From UBA6019 sp036570145 (lineage in GTDB: Bacteria; Chloroflexota; Dormibacteria; Dormibacterales; Dormibacteraceae): a stretch of DNA of 11,261 nt. The notes under the pieces are model-generated. The model was not told where the DNA came from. It saw nothing but the letters and a program-made list of their open reading frames with translations, and made no database searches. The position numbers were made by a program, and so were the translations under genes. The DNA lies in contig DATCPJ010000085.1 in the NCBI GenBank assembly GCA_036570145.1, forward strand, positions 1 to 11,261. The letters are read 5' to 3'. Below, one piece after another: positions 5,559 through 11,261 of this stretch. Position 1 is the stretch's first letter, and each line of letters starts with the position of its first letter.

Positions 5559-7235
5559 ATGGCGGGCACCTGGCAGGGTCTGGTCAACCAGCCCCCGTTC
5601 CAAACCAGCACGATGCTGCTTCTGTCAGACGGCCGGGTGATGGTGCAGGAGGAGGCGACTCCGCATTGGCACGCGCTGACGCCCGATGCCGGTGGCAGCT
5701 ACCTGAGCGGAACCTGGTCGTCGCTCGCGGACATGAGCTTCTGGCGCCGCTACTACGCGTCCGGGGTACTCCGCGACGGCCGCGTCATCGTGGTCGGTGG
5801 CGAGCAGAGTGGTGCGGGCGGCGACACGAACCGAGGCGAGATCTACGACCCGGTCGCCGACAGCTGGACGCCGATCGCGCTGCCTCCCTGGCCGATCGTC
5901 GGCGACGCCTCCTGCAGCGTCCTGCCGGACGGGAGGCTCATGGTCGGCGCCCTCATCACGACCGAGTCGCTCATCTACGACCCGGCGACCGACTCCTGGA
6001 GCGCCGCCGCCAACAAGGCGGTCAGGTCGAACGAGGAGACCTGGATCCTGCTGCCCGACGAGACGATCCTGGCAGTGCAGTGCTGGGACCCCTACCGGAG
6101 CGAGCGCTACAGCACCTCATCGAACGCATGGAAGGACGAGGGCAAGCCGCCGGTGATGCTGGTGGACCCAGCGATGCACGAGATCGGGCCGGCCATGCTG
6201 ACGTACGACGGCAAGGTCATCTGGTTCGGTGCTGCGAACAGCCACGGGCGGGGCAAGACGGCCATCTACACGCCGCCACCGACCTACACCGGCACCGGCA
6301 CCTGGGCAAAGGGCCCCGACATCCCCCCGCTCGGCGATCGACCCCTGGTCTGCAACGACTGCCCGGCCAGCCTGCTGCCGAACGGCAAGGTGCTTTTCAC
6401 CGCAGCCCCGTATCAGTCCAACAACTGGGGATCGCCAATCTATCTCCTCGAGTACGACCCGTTCACCAACAGCATCGCCCTGGCACCGACTCCACCCAAC
6501 AACGCCATGCAGCTGTACTGGAGCCGGATGCTGCTGCTGCCGACGGGACACGTTCTGTTCGGCCCGAGCACCAACAACCTGCAGTGCTACACGCCGGATG
6601 GGGAGCCGCAGGAAGCGTGGCGGCCGGCAATCTGGGAGGTGATCCCCCACTGCACCGCCGCGGGCACGGACCACTACCTACTCAGAGGAACCCAGCTCAA
6701 CGGGTTGTCGCAGGCGAACATCTACGGCGACGACTGTTACCCCGCCACCAACTTCCCGCTGGTCCGGCTGCGAAGCAGGCAGTCCAACCAGGTCTACTTC
6801 TGCCGCACTTACGACTTCAGCACCCTGGGCGTCGCGACCGGCGGCGACCTGGAGTCGGTCCGGTTCGACGTGAGCCAGGTTCCGTTCGGCGACTTCGAGC
6901 TGTGTGTGATCGCGAACGGCATCAGCTCGCACTGCGTCAGCTTCTGCCACCGCCGGACTGAAAAGCCCTGCGAGGGAGGCGGGAAGCACGATCGGGGATG
7001 CGGCTGTGGGGCGGGCTGCTGCGAGGAGTCGAAGATCGATCCCCAGCTCGCTCGGCTGACGGCTGACCTGAAGGCGCTGCAGCGCAGCCTGCAGCGGATC
7101 GGCTCGCTCAGCGCCGGTGAACCAGCGGTGCGAGAGCCGAAGGAGAAGAGGACGGTGAGCCAGGCCGACCGCCAGGCCGCCGAGAAGGAAGCAGCCGGGG
7201 AGAAACCCGCCCGCCCGCGGACTCGGAAGGCGTAA
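5559..7235 (+). CDS. Kelch/galactose-oxidase-like beta-propeller protein with Cys-rich and coiled-coil tail
   Basis: A 558-residue protein. Residues 1-365 hold kelch-type blades, visible as repeated pairs such as LLSDGRVMV (21-29), VLRDGRVIVVGG (70-81), EIYDPVADSW (94-103), VLPDGRLMVG (121-130), LIYDPATDSW (138-147), LLPNGKVLF (272-280) and LLPTGHVLFG (327-335). Residues 372-460 form a beta-sandwich-like C-terminal domain with GTQLNGLSQANIYGDDC and YFCRTYDFSTLGVATG. I recall that pattern from bacterial kelch/galactose-oxidase-like proteins. The tail has Cys at 459, 463, 471, 481, 483, 487 and 488, then a likely coiled coil (about 493-516) and a Lys/Glu/Ala/Arg-rich end. No signal peptide or membrane helix is seen, which is odd for a fold often secreted. 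The copper ligands of galactose oxidase could not be assigned, so I claim no enzyme activity. Start is fixed by AAGGAGG. An unrelated overlapping frame from 5480 is rejected. Confidence 0.88.
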   Translation: MAGTWQGLVNQPPFQTSTMLLLSDGRVMVQEEATPHWHALTPDAGGSYLSGTWSSLADMSFWRRYYASGVLRDGRVIVVGGEQSGAGGDTNRGEIYDPVADSWTPIALPPWPIVGDASCSVLPDGRLMVGALITTESLIYDPATDSWSAAANKAVRSNEETWILLPDETILAVQCWDPYRSERYSTSSNAWKDEGKPPVMLVDPAMHEIGPAMLTYDGKVIWFGAANSHGRGKTAIYTPPPTYTGTGTWAKGPDIPPLGDRPLVCNDCPASLLPNGKVLFTAAPYQSNNWGSPIYLLEYDPFTNSIALAPTPPNNAMQLYWSRMLLLPTGHVLFGPSTNNLQCYTPDGEPQEAWRPAIWEVIPHCTAAGTDHYLLRGTQLNGLSQANIYGDDCYPATNFPLVRLRSRQSNQVYFCRTYDFSTLGVATGGDLESVRFDVSQVPFGDFELCVIANGISSHCVSFCHRRTEKPCEGGGKHDRGCGCGAGCCEESKIDPQLARLTADLKALQRSLQRIGSLSAGEPAVREPKEKRTVSQADRQAAEKEAAGEKPARPRTRKA

Positions 7236-7259
7236 GCAGGGCAGGTCTTAACCCGGTCG

Positions 7260-7290
7260 TTGGCACGGCGCCGGGCCGGCCCGCCACACT
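7260..7290 (+). promoter_or_regulatory. Putative promoter of recQ, leaderless spacing
   Basis: TTGGCA (7260-7265, five of six matches to the -35 consensus) is followed by a 19-bp spacer and CACACT (7285-7290), a weak -10 box, then 6 nt and the GTG at 7297. No Shine-Dalgarno precedes the GTG. The spacer contains a 12-bp perfect palindrome of G and C (7272-7283), which may be chance in DNA of this composition. Confidence 0.35.
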
Positions 7291-7296
7291 TTCGCG

Positions 7297-9309
7297 GTGA
7301 CCCCGCAGCAGGTGCTCCACGACGTGTTCGGCCTCGAGTCCTTCCGCGCAGGCCAGGTCGAGGTGGTCGAAGCTCAGCTGGCCGGTCGTGATGTTCTCTC
7401 GGTCGCCCCGACCGGATCCGGCAAGTCGATCAGCTATTGGGTACCGGCGCTCCTCGCCGAGGGGCTCACGGTCGTCATCTCGCCCCTCATCGCGCTGATG
7501 AAGGACCAGGTCGATCGCCTCCGCGAGCTCCATCTCAAGGCGGCCTACATCAACTCCTCACTCTCCCGCGCCGACCAGCAGGAGACGCTGCGGGTGGCCC
7601 GGCTGGGCGGCCTCCAGCTCCTCTACGTCGCGCCGGAGCGGCTGTCGCGCCCGGGCTTCCTCGACCGCCTGGCCGAGACGCGGATCACCCGCTTCGTCGT
7701 CGACGAGGCGCACTGCATCTCGAGCTGGGGGCATGACTTCCGCCCCGATTACAGGTTCCTCGGCCGCGCCCTCGAAGCGTGCGGCGGGCCACCCGTTGGC
7801 GCGTTCACGGCAACCGCGACCCCGGAGGTGCGCGAGGACATCGTCCGCAGCCTCGGCTTGCGCGAGCCGCTCGTCTCGGTCACCGGCTTCAACCGCCCCA
7901 ACCTGCGCCTGGAGGTCGTCCGTCCCAGGGGCCAGAAGGAGAAGCTGGCGGCGCTCCGCAGCCGTCTCGATCCCGCCGGGGGCCGCGCCCTCGTCTACTG
8001 CGGGACGGTGGCGGCCTCCGAGGAGCTGGCCGCCGCGATCACCGGCTGGGGCATCCCGGCCGCTCCCTACAACGGCAGGCTGCCGGAGGCGGCCCGGCGG
8101 CAGGCGCAGGAGGACTTCGCCGCCAACCGCGTCAAGGTCGTCGTCGCGACCTCCGCCTTCGGAATGGGCATCGACCTGCCCGACATCCGCCAGGTCGTCC
8201 ACTTCCAGTCGCCCGGCTCGCTCGAGGCCTACTACCAGGAGGCCGGCCGCGCCGGCCGCGACGGCGAACCGGCAACGTGCCTGCTCCTCCACTCCGGCTC
8301 CGACCGGGAGCTCCACTCCTTCTTCATCGAGCGCTCCTTTCCGGATCCGCGCGACATCCTCACGGTCCACGCGGCGCTCCGCCGGCTGGGTTCCTGGTCG
8401 GTCGACGCCGACGAGGTCCGCCCACTGCTGCCCGACAGCGCGTGGCGTTCTTACGACGCCTGCCGGGTCGTCCTGGAGCGGGCCGGGGCGCTGCTCGGCG
8501 ATGGGTCCGTGGCCGATTTCGACGCTCGCGCGGCAGGCCTCGAGGTGATGGCCGAGCAGAAGCGCCATGCCTACGCCCGACTCGCCCAGATGAGCGGTTT
8601 CGCCACCATCCGCAGTTGCCGGCACGCCCGGATCGCAGACTACTTCGGCGAGCAGGGCGTCGCGCGCACCTGCCAGGCCTGCGACAACTGCCTGGCCGGT
8701 TCGCGGCCCATCGGGGCCGCGGTCGCCGGCGAGGTCGTCAGGGCTGCCCTCGCCGGCGCGGCGCGTTTCAGCGGCCGGATCGGGCTCGTCAACCTGGCCG
8801 CGGTGCTCGGCGGCAGGGAGACGAAATGGACCCGGGAACACGAATGGGTCCGCGAGGTTCCCGCCTACAACACGCTGATGGGCTGGAGCGAGGAACGCGT
8901 CCGCCGGCTCTTCAGCGAGCTGATCGACGGTGGTCTCGTCGGCCAGACTCCCGGCCAGTACCCGATGGTCACGCTGACCGAGCTCGGGCGCGAGGTCCTC
9001 GCCGGCCGCTCCGAGGTGGCCGTCTCACTGCCGGATGAGCCAGTCGCGGCGCGCGTCAGCGGATCGGTCACCGCCGCCGACCCCGACCTCTTCGAACGCC
9101 TTCGCCGCTGGCGGGCGGAGATCGCCCGGCGGGACGGCGTGCCGGCCTTCGTCGTCTTCCACGACCGTGCCCTCGCCGAGCTGGCGGCGAGGCGGCCGTC
9201 CGACCTGAGCCAGCTGGCGACAGTTCCCGGCATCGGGCCCCGCAAGCTGGCCCTCTATGGCGATCAGCTGCTCGGGATCCTCGAAGCAGGGGAAGGCCGG
9301 CTTGGTTAG
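7297..9309 (+). CDS. recQ: ATP-dependent DNA helicase RecQ
   Basis: A 670-residue superfamily 2 helicase with the complete RecQ layout; E. coli RecQ is about 610. Motif 0 is FGLESFRAGQ (11-20), Walker A APTGSGKS (37-44), Walker B DEAH (136-139) with the aromatic-rich loop HCISSWGHDFRPDY after it, motif III TATAT (171-175) and motif VI QEAGRAGRDG (314-323). The zinc site is C441, C459, C462 and C465. A winged-helix RQC region spans about 475-570. A HRDC domain follows at about 596-663 with VVFHDRALAELA and VPGIGPRKLALYG. RecQ unwinds DNA 3' to 5' in recombination repair and replication-fork processing. The start is a GTG at 7297 with no Shine-Dalgarno. The next gene starts 12 bp after its stop, which suggests co-transcription. 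All key residues are present, so an active enzyme is expected. Confidence 0.97.
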   Translation: MTPQQVLHDVFGLESFRAGQVEVVEAQLAGRDVLSVAPTGSGKSISYWVPALLAEGLTVVISPLIALMKDQVDRLRELHLKAAYINSSLSRADQQETLRVARLGGLQLLYVAPERLSRPGFLDRLAETRITRFVVDEAHCISSWGHDFRPDYRFLGRALEACGGPPVGAFTATATPEVREDIVRSLGLREPLVSVTGFNRPNLRLEVVRPRGQKEKLAALRSRLDPAGGRALVYCGTVAASEELAAAITGWGIPAAPYNGRLPEAARRQAQEDFAANRVKVVVATSAFGMGIDLPDIRQVVHFQSPGSLEAYYQEAGRAGRDGEPATCLLLHSGSDRELHSFFIERSFPDPRDILTVHAALRRLGSWSVDADEVRPLLPDSAWRSYDACRVVLERAGALLGDGSVADFDARAAGLEVMAEQKRHAYARLAQMSGFATIRSCRHARIADYFGEQGVARTCQACDNCLAGSRPIGAAVAGEVVRAALAGAARFSGRIGLVNLAAVLGGRETKWTREHEWVREVPAYNTLMGWSEERVRRLFSELIDGGLVGQTPGQYPMVTLTELGREVLAGRSEVAVSLPDEPVAARVSGSVTAADPDLFERLRRWRAEIARRDGVPAFVVFHDRALAELAARRPSDLSQLATVPGIGPRKLALYGDQLLGILEAGEGRLG

Positions 9310-9315
9310 AGGGGG
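9308..9315 (+). promoter_or_regulatory. Ribosome-binding site of the second GT2 gene, overlapping the recQ stop
   Basis: AGAGGGGG overlaps the last two bases of the recQ stop codon (TAG, 9307-9309) and ends 6 nt before the ATG at 9322. Ribosomes ending recQ would pass directly over it, so translational coupling is likely. Confidence 0.65.
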
Positions 9316-9321
9316 CGCCCG

Positions 9322-10134
9322 ATGAAGGTCGAGACAACGCGCCGGCTCTCGGTGATGATGCCCGCCTACAACGAGGAGCAGACGATCGAAATCATCCTTG
9401 AGCACGTCCTCGGGAGGCCGGAGGTGGGCGAGGTGATCGTGGTCGACGATGGTTCGACGGATCGAACCTGGGAGATCCTCTCCCGGTTGGTCGAGAAGGA
9501 GCCACGGTTGCGGATCTTCCGGCAGGCGGCCAACCGCGGCAAGGGGGCTGCCCTGCGCCGTGCGATCGGGGAGCTCCAGATGCCCTTTGCCTTGGTTCAG
9601 GACGCCGATCTCGAATACGATCCGCGGGATTACGAGTCACTGTTGGCCCCCCTGCTCGAGGGCCGCGCCGACGCTGTTTACGGCGTCCGCGGCTTCGCCG
9701 GCCAGACGGCCTTCAGCTTCTGGTTCGTGCTCGGCAACCAGGCGGTCACGCTTGCCGCCAACGTCCTCTTCGACTCCTACATCTCCGACATGGAAACCGG
9801 CTACAAGGTGCTCCGCTCGGAGCTCTGGAAACGTCTCAATCTGCAGGGCACCAGGTTCGATATCGAGCCCGACATCACGGGCCGAATTCTGCGCCTGGGC
9901 TACCGGATCCACGAGGTGCCGATCAGGTACTACGCCAGGAGCCGGGAAGAGGGCAAAAAGCTCACCTGGTTCGATGGCGTCCGTGCCATGGGCGCCCTCG
10001 TCAGGCTCAGGCTGAGCTCGGATAAGCGACTCTTCGGCCAGTCATCCGATGGCGGTTACCACCGCCAGCGGCATGAACAGCTGGCCGGCCGGCACCCCCT
10101 CATGGCCCGGTCGGACGAGGACGCCAGCCTCTGA
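9322..10134 (+). CDS. GT2 glycosyltransferase, polyprenol-phosphate hexosyltransferase-like
   Basis: A 270-residue GT-A fold enzyme of the DPM/DPG-synthase-like group. Motifs are VMMPAYNEEQTI (11-22), VIVVDDGSTDRTW (38-50), NRGKGAALRRA (71-81), the metal-binding DAD in QDADLEYDP (93-101), DMETGYKV (156-163) and a C-terminal IHEVPIRYYARSREEGKKLTW segment. Such enzymes transfer a sugar from a nucleotide donor to polyprenyl phosphate at the inner membrane. It has no membrane helix, although 130-150 is fairly hydrophobic. It is clearly distinct from the other GT2 enzyme at 3708-4475; DMETGYKV replaces CTSGFRCY, so substrates probably differ. The hydrophilic tail after about residue 235 is not conserved in the fold. 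It shares a likely operon with recQ, an unlikely functional pairing, and converges on the methyltransferase gene with 15 bp between stops. Sugar and acceptor are unknown. Confidence 0.9.
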   Translation: MKVETTRRLSVMMPAYNEEQTIEIILEHVLGRPEVGEVIVVDDGSTDRTWEILSRLVEKEPRLRIFRQAANRGKGAALRRAIGELQMPFALVQDADLEYDPRDYESLLAPLLEGRADAVYGVRGFAGQTAFSFWFVLGNQAVTLAANVLFDSYISDMETGYKVLRSELWKRLNLQGTRFDIEPDITGRILRLGYRIHEVPIRYYARSREEGKKLTWFDGVRAMGALVRLRLSSDKRLFGQSSDGGYHRQRHEQLAGRHPLMARSDEDASL

Positions 10135-10149
10135 GCTTGCGGCCTCGGC

Positions 10150-10761
10150 TTACTTGGTCGCGATGCCCCAGCTGTTCATGCCGGCCTCGAAGTAGCCAAG
10201 GCTGATGCGATCGCCGACGAAGCCCGCGCGCTCGAGATAGGACCGGATCGCCGCGTGCCGGTAGCTTCCCTGGTGCTCGTCGATCTCCTCATGGCTCACC
10301 AACCGCAGCCTGCCGAGGAGCTTCAGCAGCCAATCGGTCCAGTACGCCGGTGTGGTCAGGACATATGTCCCACCGGGCTTGAGAACCCGCCGAATCTCGG
10401 CCAGCAGCCTTTGCAGCGCTGCAGGTTCCAGGTGCTCGAAAACGGCGAGCATCGTCACAACGTCGAAGTGGTCGGCTGGAAACGGAAGCTCGAGGGCGGT
10501 CTGGACGTCATATTCGAGCACTTTGATAGGCGCGCCCCCGAGCTCATCCGGCAACCTGACCGGGACCCGGTCAAGTCCGAACTTCTCGGCAAAATCGGAG
10601 CCGACGAGGAACAGCGGATAGGATCCACAACCGATGTCCAGGACTCGGCCACGGCTCGAGGACGGCGGGATGAGCTTTCGCGCCTGACGGCTTCGCTGGC
10701 GCGCGAGAAATCCCTCCAGGAGGCCGCTGCCCCGGGTCACCGTGGGACTGTCAGTCGCCAT
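10150..10761 (-). CDS. Class I SAM-dependent methyltransferase
   Basis: A 203-residue Rossmann-fold methyltransferase. Motif I is VLDIGCGSYP (40-49), the acidic position after strand 2 is probably D64, the adenine-binding segment is near EYDVQ (83-87), motif II-like FDVVTMLAVFEHLEP spans 99-113, and post-motif LKPGGTYVLTTPAY spans 127-140. This is the Methyltransf_11-type layout used on small molecules, lipids or sugars; the substrate is not readable. Between 141 and 165 an amphipathic stretch with WLLKLLGRLRL could touch membrane or substrate. I start it at the ATG at 10761, whose first codons overlap the stop of the upstream RraB-like gene by 11 bp, because residues encoded further upstream resemble nothing and belong to another frame. 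Translational coupling with that gene is expected. It may act on envelope glycans together with the neighbouring GT2, but they are convergent, so this is only a guess. Confidence 0.88.
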   Translation of the reverse strand: MATDSPTVTRGSGLLEGFLARQRSRQARKLIPPSSSRGRVLDIGCGSYPLFLVGSDFAEKFGLDRVPVRLPDELGGAPIKVLEYDVQTALELPFPADHFDVVTMLAVFEHLEPAALQRLLAEIRRVLKPGGTYVLTTPAYWTDWLLKLLGRLRLVSHEEIDEHQGSYRHAAIRSYLERAGFVGDRISLGYFEAGMNSWGIATK

Positions 10762-11261
10762 CGGGGTGACCCTGAGGCGCCTCCTCTTGAGGCGAAAGAT
10801 CGGCGAGTCCGGCCGATTCCCTCTCCTCCTCCTCCTCCTCGGGGGGCTCGGACGCCCACCAGCCGTCGTAGATGCCATTGTTGGAGCTGGCCAGGTTCCG
10901 CAGACCGGTCCCCATGGCCCCGATGTGCTCGGGAGTCGGAACCGCCCGGCTGACGGCCTCAAGCAGCCAGCGCCCGGGCGGGCTGGGATCGACGTAGGTC
11001 GTGTAACCGCCCTCCTCCAGCTGGGTCGCGACACGGCGCGCGGCGCCTTCAGCGGTGAAGTAGAGGAACGCCTCGATCACCGCCTCTTCGCCGAGGTCGA
11101 GGCCTGCATCGAGCAGGCGCGGAAAGATCTTCTCATCGGTGATCTCGAGCTCGCGGGCGGCCGGCGCCTGCTGCTGCGGCTGTGCCGGGCGCCTACCACC
11201 GCTGCGGTCGCCACCGCCGCGGCCGCTCCGATCGCCACCGCCGCCACCGCCGCCGCCTCGA
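10751..11261 (-). CDS. RraB-like (RNase E inhibitor) family protein with Gly/Arg-rich N-terminus, partial
   Basis: The frame is open to the right edge, so the start is missing; 169 residues are visible. Visible residues 1-24 are rich in Gly, Arg, Asp and Ser with two copies of GGGDRSG, followed by a Pro/Gln stretch (about 25-34) and an acidic segment. The folded part begins near EAFLYFTAEGAARRVATQLE and ends in the NNGIYDGWWAS motif (visible 128-137). The ending IYDGW with the preceding strand-helix pattern resembles the RraB family, whose E. coli member binds and inhibits RNase E. A run of six Glu and an acidic tail close the protein. An internal GTG at 11080 could be mistaken for the start but lies within the domain. 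The RGG-like part suggests an RNA- or condensate-related role, which is inference. Its stop overlaps the methyltransferase start by 11 bp. Family assignment is moderate. Confidence 0.72.
   Translation of the reverse strand, partial: RGGGGGGGGDRSGRGGGDRSGGRRPAQPQQQAPAARELEITDEKIFPRLLDAGLDLGEEAVIEAFLYFTAEGAARRVATQLEEGGYTTYVDPSPPGRWLLEAVSRAVPTPEHIGAMGTGLRNLASSNNGIYDGWWASEPPEEEEEERESAGLADLSPQEEAPQGHPDGD
11187..11260 (-). repeat. Low-complexity Gly/Arg-coding repeat
   Basis: GGN and CGN codons dominate. The 7-residue unit GGGDRSG is encoded twice, with the nucleotides between the copies also similar. The tract runs off the window, so its full copy number is unknown. Such tracts arise by slippage and usually mark a disordered segment. 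Confidence 0.6.

Noticed and set aside
5480..6961. 493-residue plus-strand frame overlapping the propeller gene
   Set aside because: It starts at the TTG of the -35 box and translates to Arg/Pro/His-rich sequence without domains; the other frame has kelch blades and a strong ribosome-binding site.
7272..7283. 12-bp G/C palindrome as a recQ operator
   Set aside because: Palindromes of only G and C are common in DNA of this composition; noted in the promoter entry but not claimed as a site.
7558..9038. Long frames (7558-8841 minus, 7779-9038 plus) inside recQ
   Set aside because: They are other-frame reads of a complete RecQ helicase with all motifs intact.
7297..10761. A defence island built on RecQ, methyltransferase and RraB-like protein
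   Set aside because: RecQ has the housekeeping architecture with RQC and HRDC, the methyltransferase lacks a target-recognition domain, and no nuclease, toxin or sensor gene accompanies them.
10762..11034. Upstream extension of the methyltransferase gene to 11034
   Set aside because: The extra 91 residues are Arg/Pro/Ser-rich, match nothing, and lie in a different frame of the RraB-like gene.
10750..11080. RraB-like gene starting at the GTG at 11080
   Set aside because: The frame stays open upstream to the window edge, and this codon lies at the beginning of the folded domain, directly after acidic linker residues that read naturally into it; the true start is outside the window.

Overview
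The window is GC-rich, tightly packed bacterial chromosome. Gaps between genes run from negative (overlapping) to about 176 bp, and no stretch over 300 bp lacks a gene. The mix points to a soil or sediment actinobacterium: a wax ester synthase/DGAT-type acyltransferase, a PPK2-type polyphosphate kinase, a polyprenol-phosphate-mannose-synthase-like enzyme, GTG and TTG starts, and TANNNT -10 boxes placed right before start codons. Thermoleophilia or a similar deep-branching class would fit, but this is inference; no rRNA or other phylogenetic marker is present. I see no tRNA, rRNA, CRISPR array, transposase, integrase or phage gene, and no classical terminator hairpin followed by a T-run.

Left part (1-3252), lipid and acyl-CoA metabolism. 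An acyl-CoA dehydrogenase fragment (minus strand, cut by the left edge) diverges from a class III CoA-transferase across only 31 bp. The CoA-transferase converges on, and overlaps by 65 bp, a stand-alone Smr-domain protein. That small gene lies 34 bp downstream of a wax ester synthase/diacylglycerol acyltransferase on the minus strand, so the two probably form an operon.

Middle part (3325-5382), plus strand. It holds a small two-helix membrane protein, a polyprenol-phosphate hexose synthase (GT2) with its own consensus-like promoter and a TTG start, and a PPK2-family polyphosphate kinase that looks leaderless.

Propeller region (5383-7235). A 176-bp gap carries two perfect palindromes that abut each other, upstream of a near-consensus promoter and a strong ribosome-binding site. 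These precede a 558-residue kelch/galactose-oxidase-like beta-propeller protein with no visible signal peptide. It has a cysteine cluster, a predicted coiled coil and a charged tail at its C-terminus. This is the least ordinary locus in the window.

Right part (7297-11261). A full-length RecQ helicase (helicase core, zinc site, RQC, HRDC) is followed after 12 bp by a second polyprenol-phosphate-type GT2. On the opposite strand, an RraB-like protein, partial at the right edge with a Gly/Arg-rich N-terminal region, overlaps by 11 bp a class I SAM methyltransferase. No defence, mobile or biosynthetic cluster is evident. The points of interest are architectural (propeller tail, RGG-rich RraB-like protein) and regulatory (twin palindromes, leaderless starts, overlapping divergent -10 boxes).
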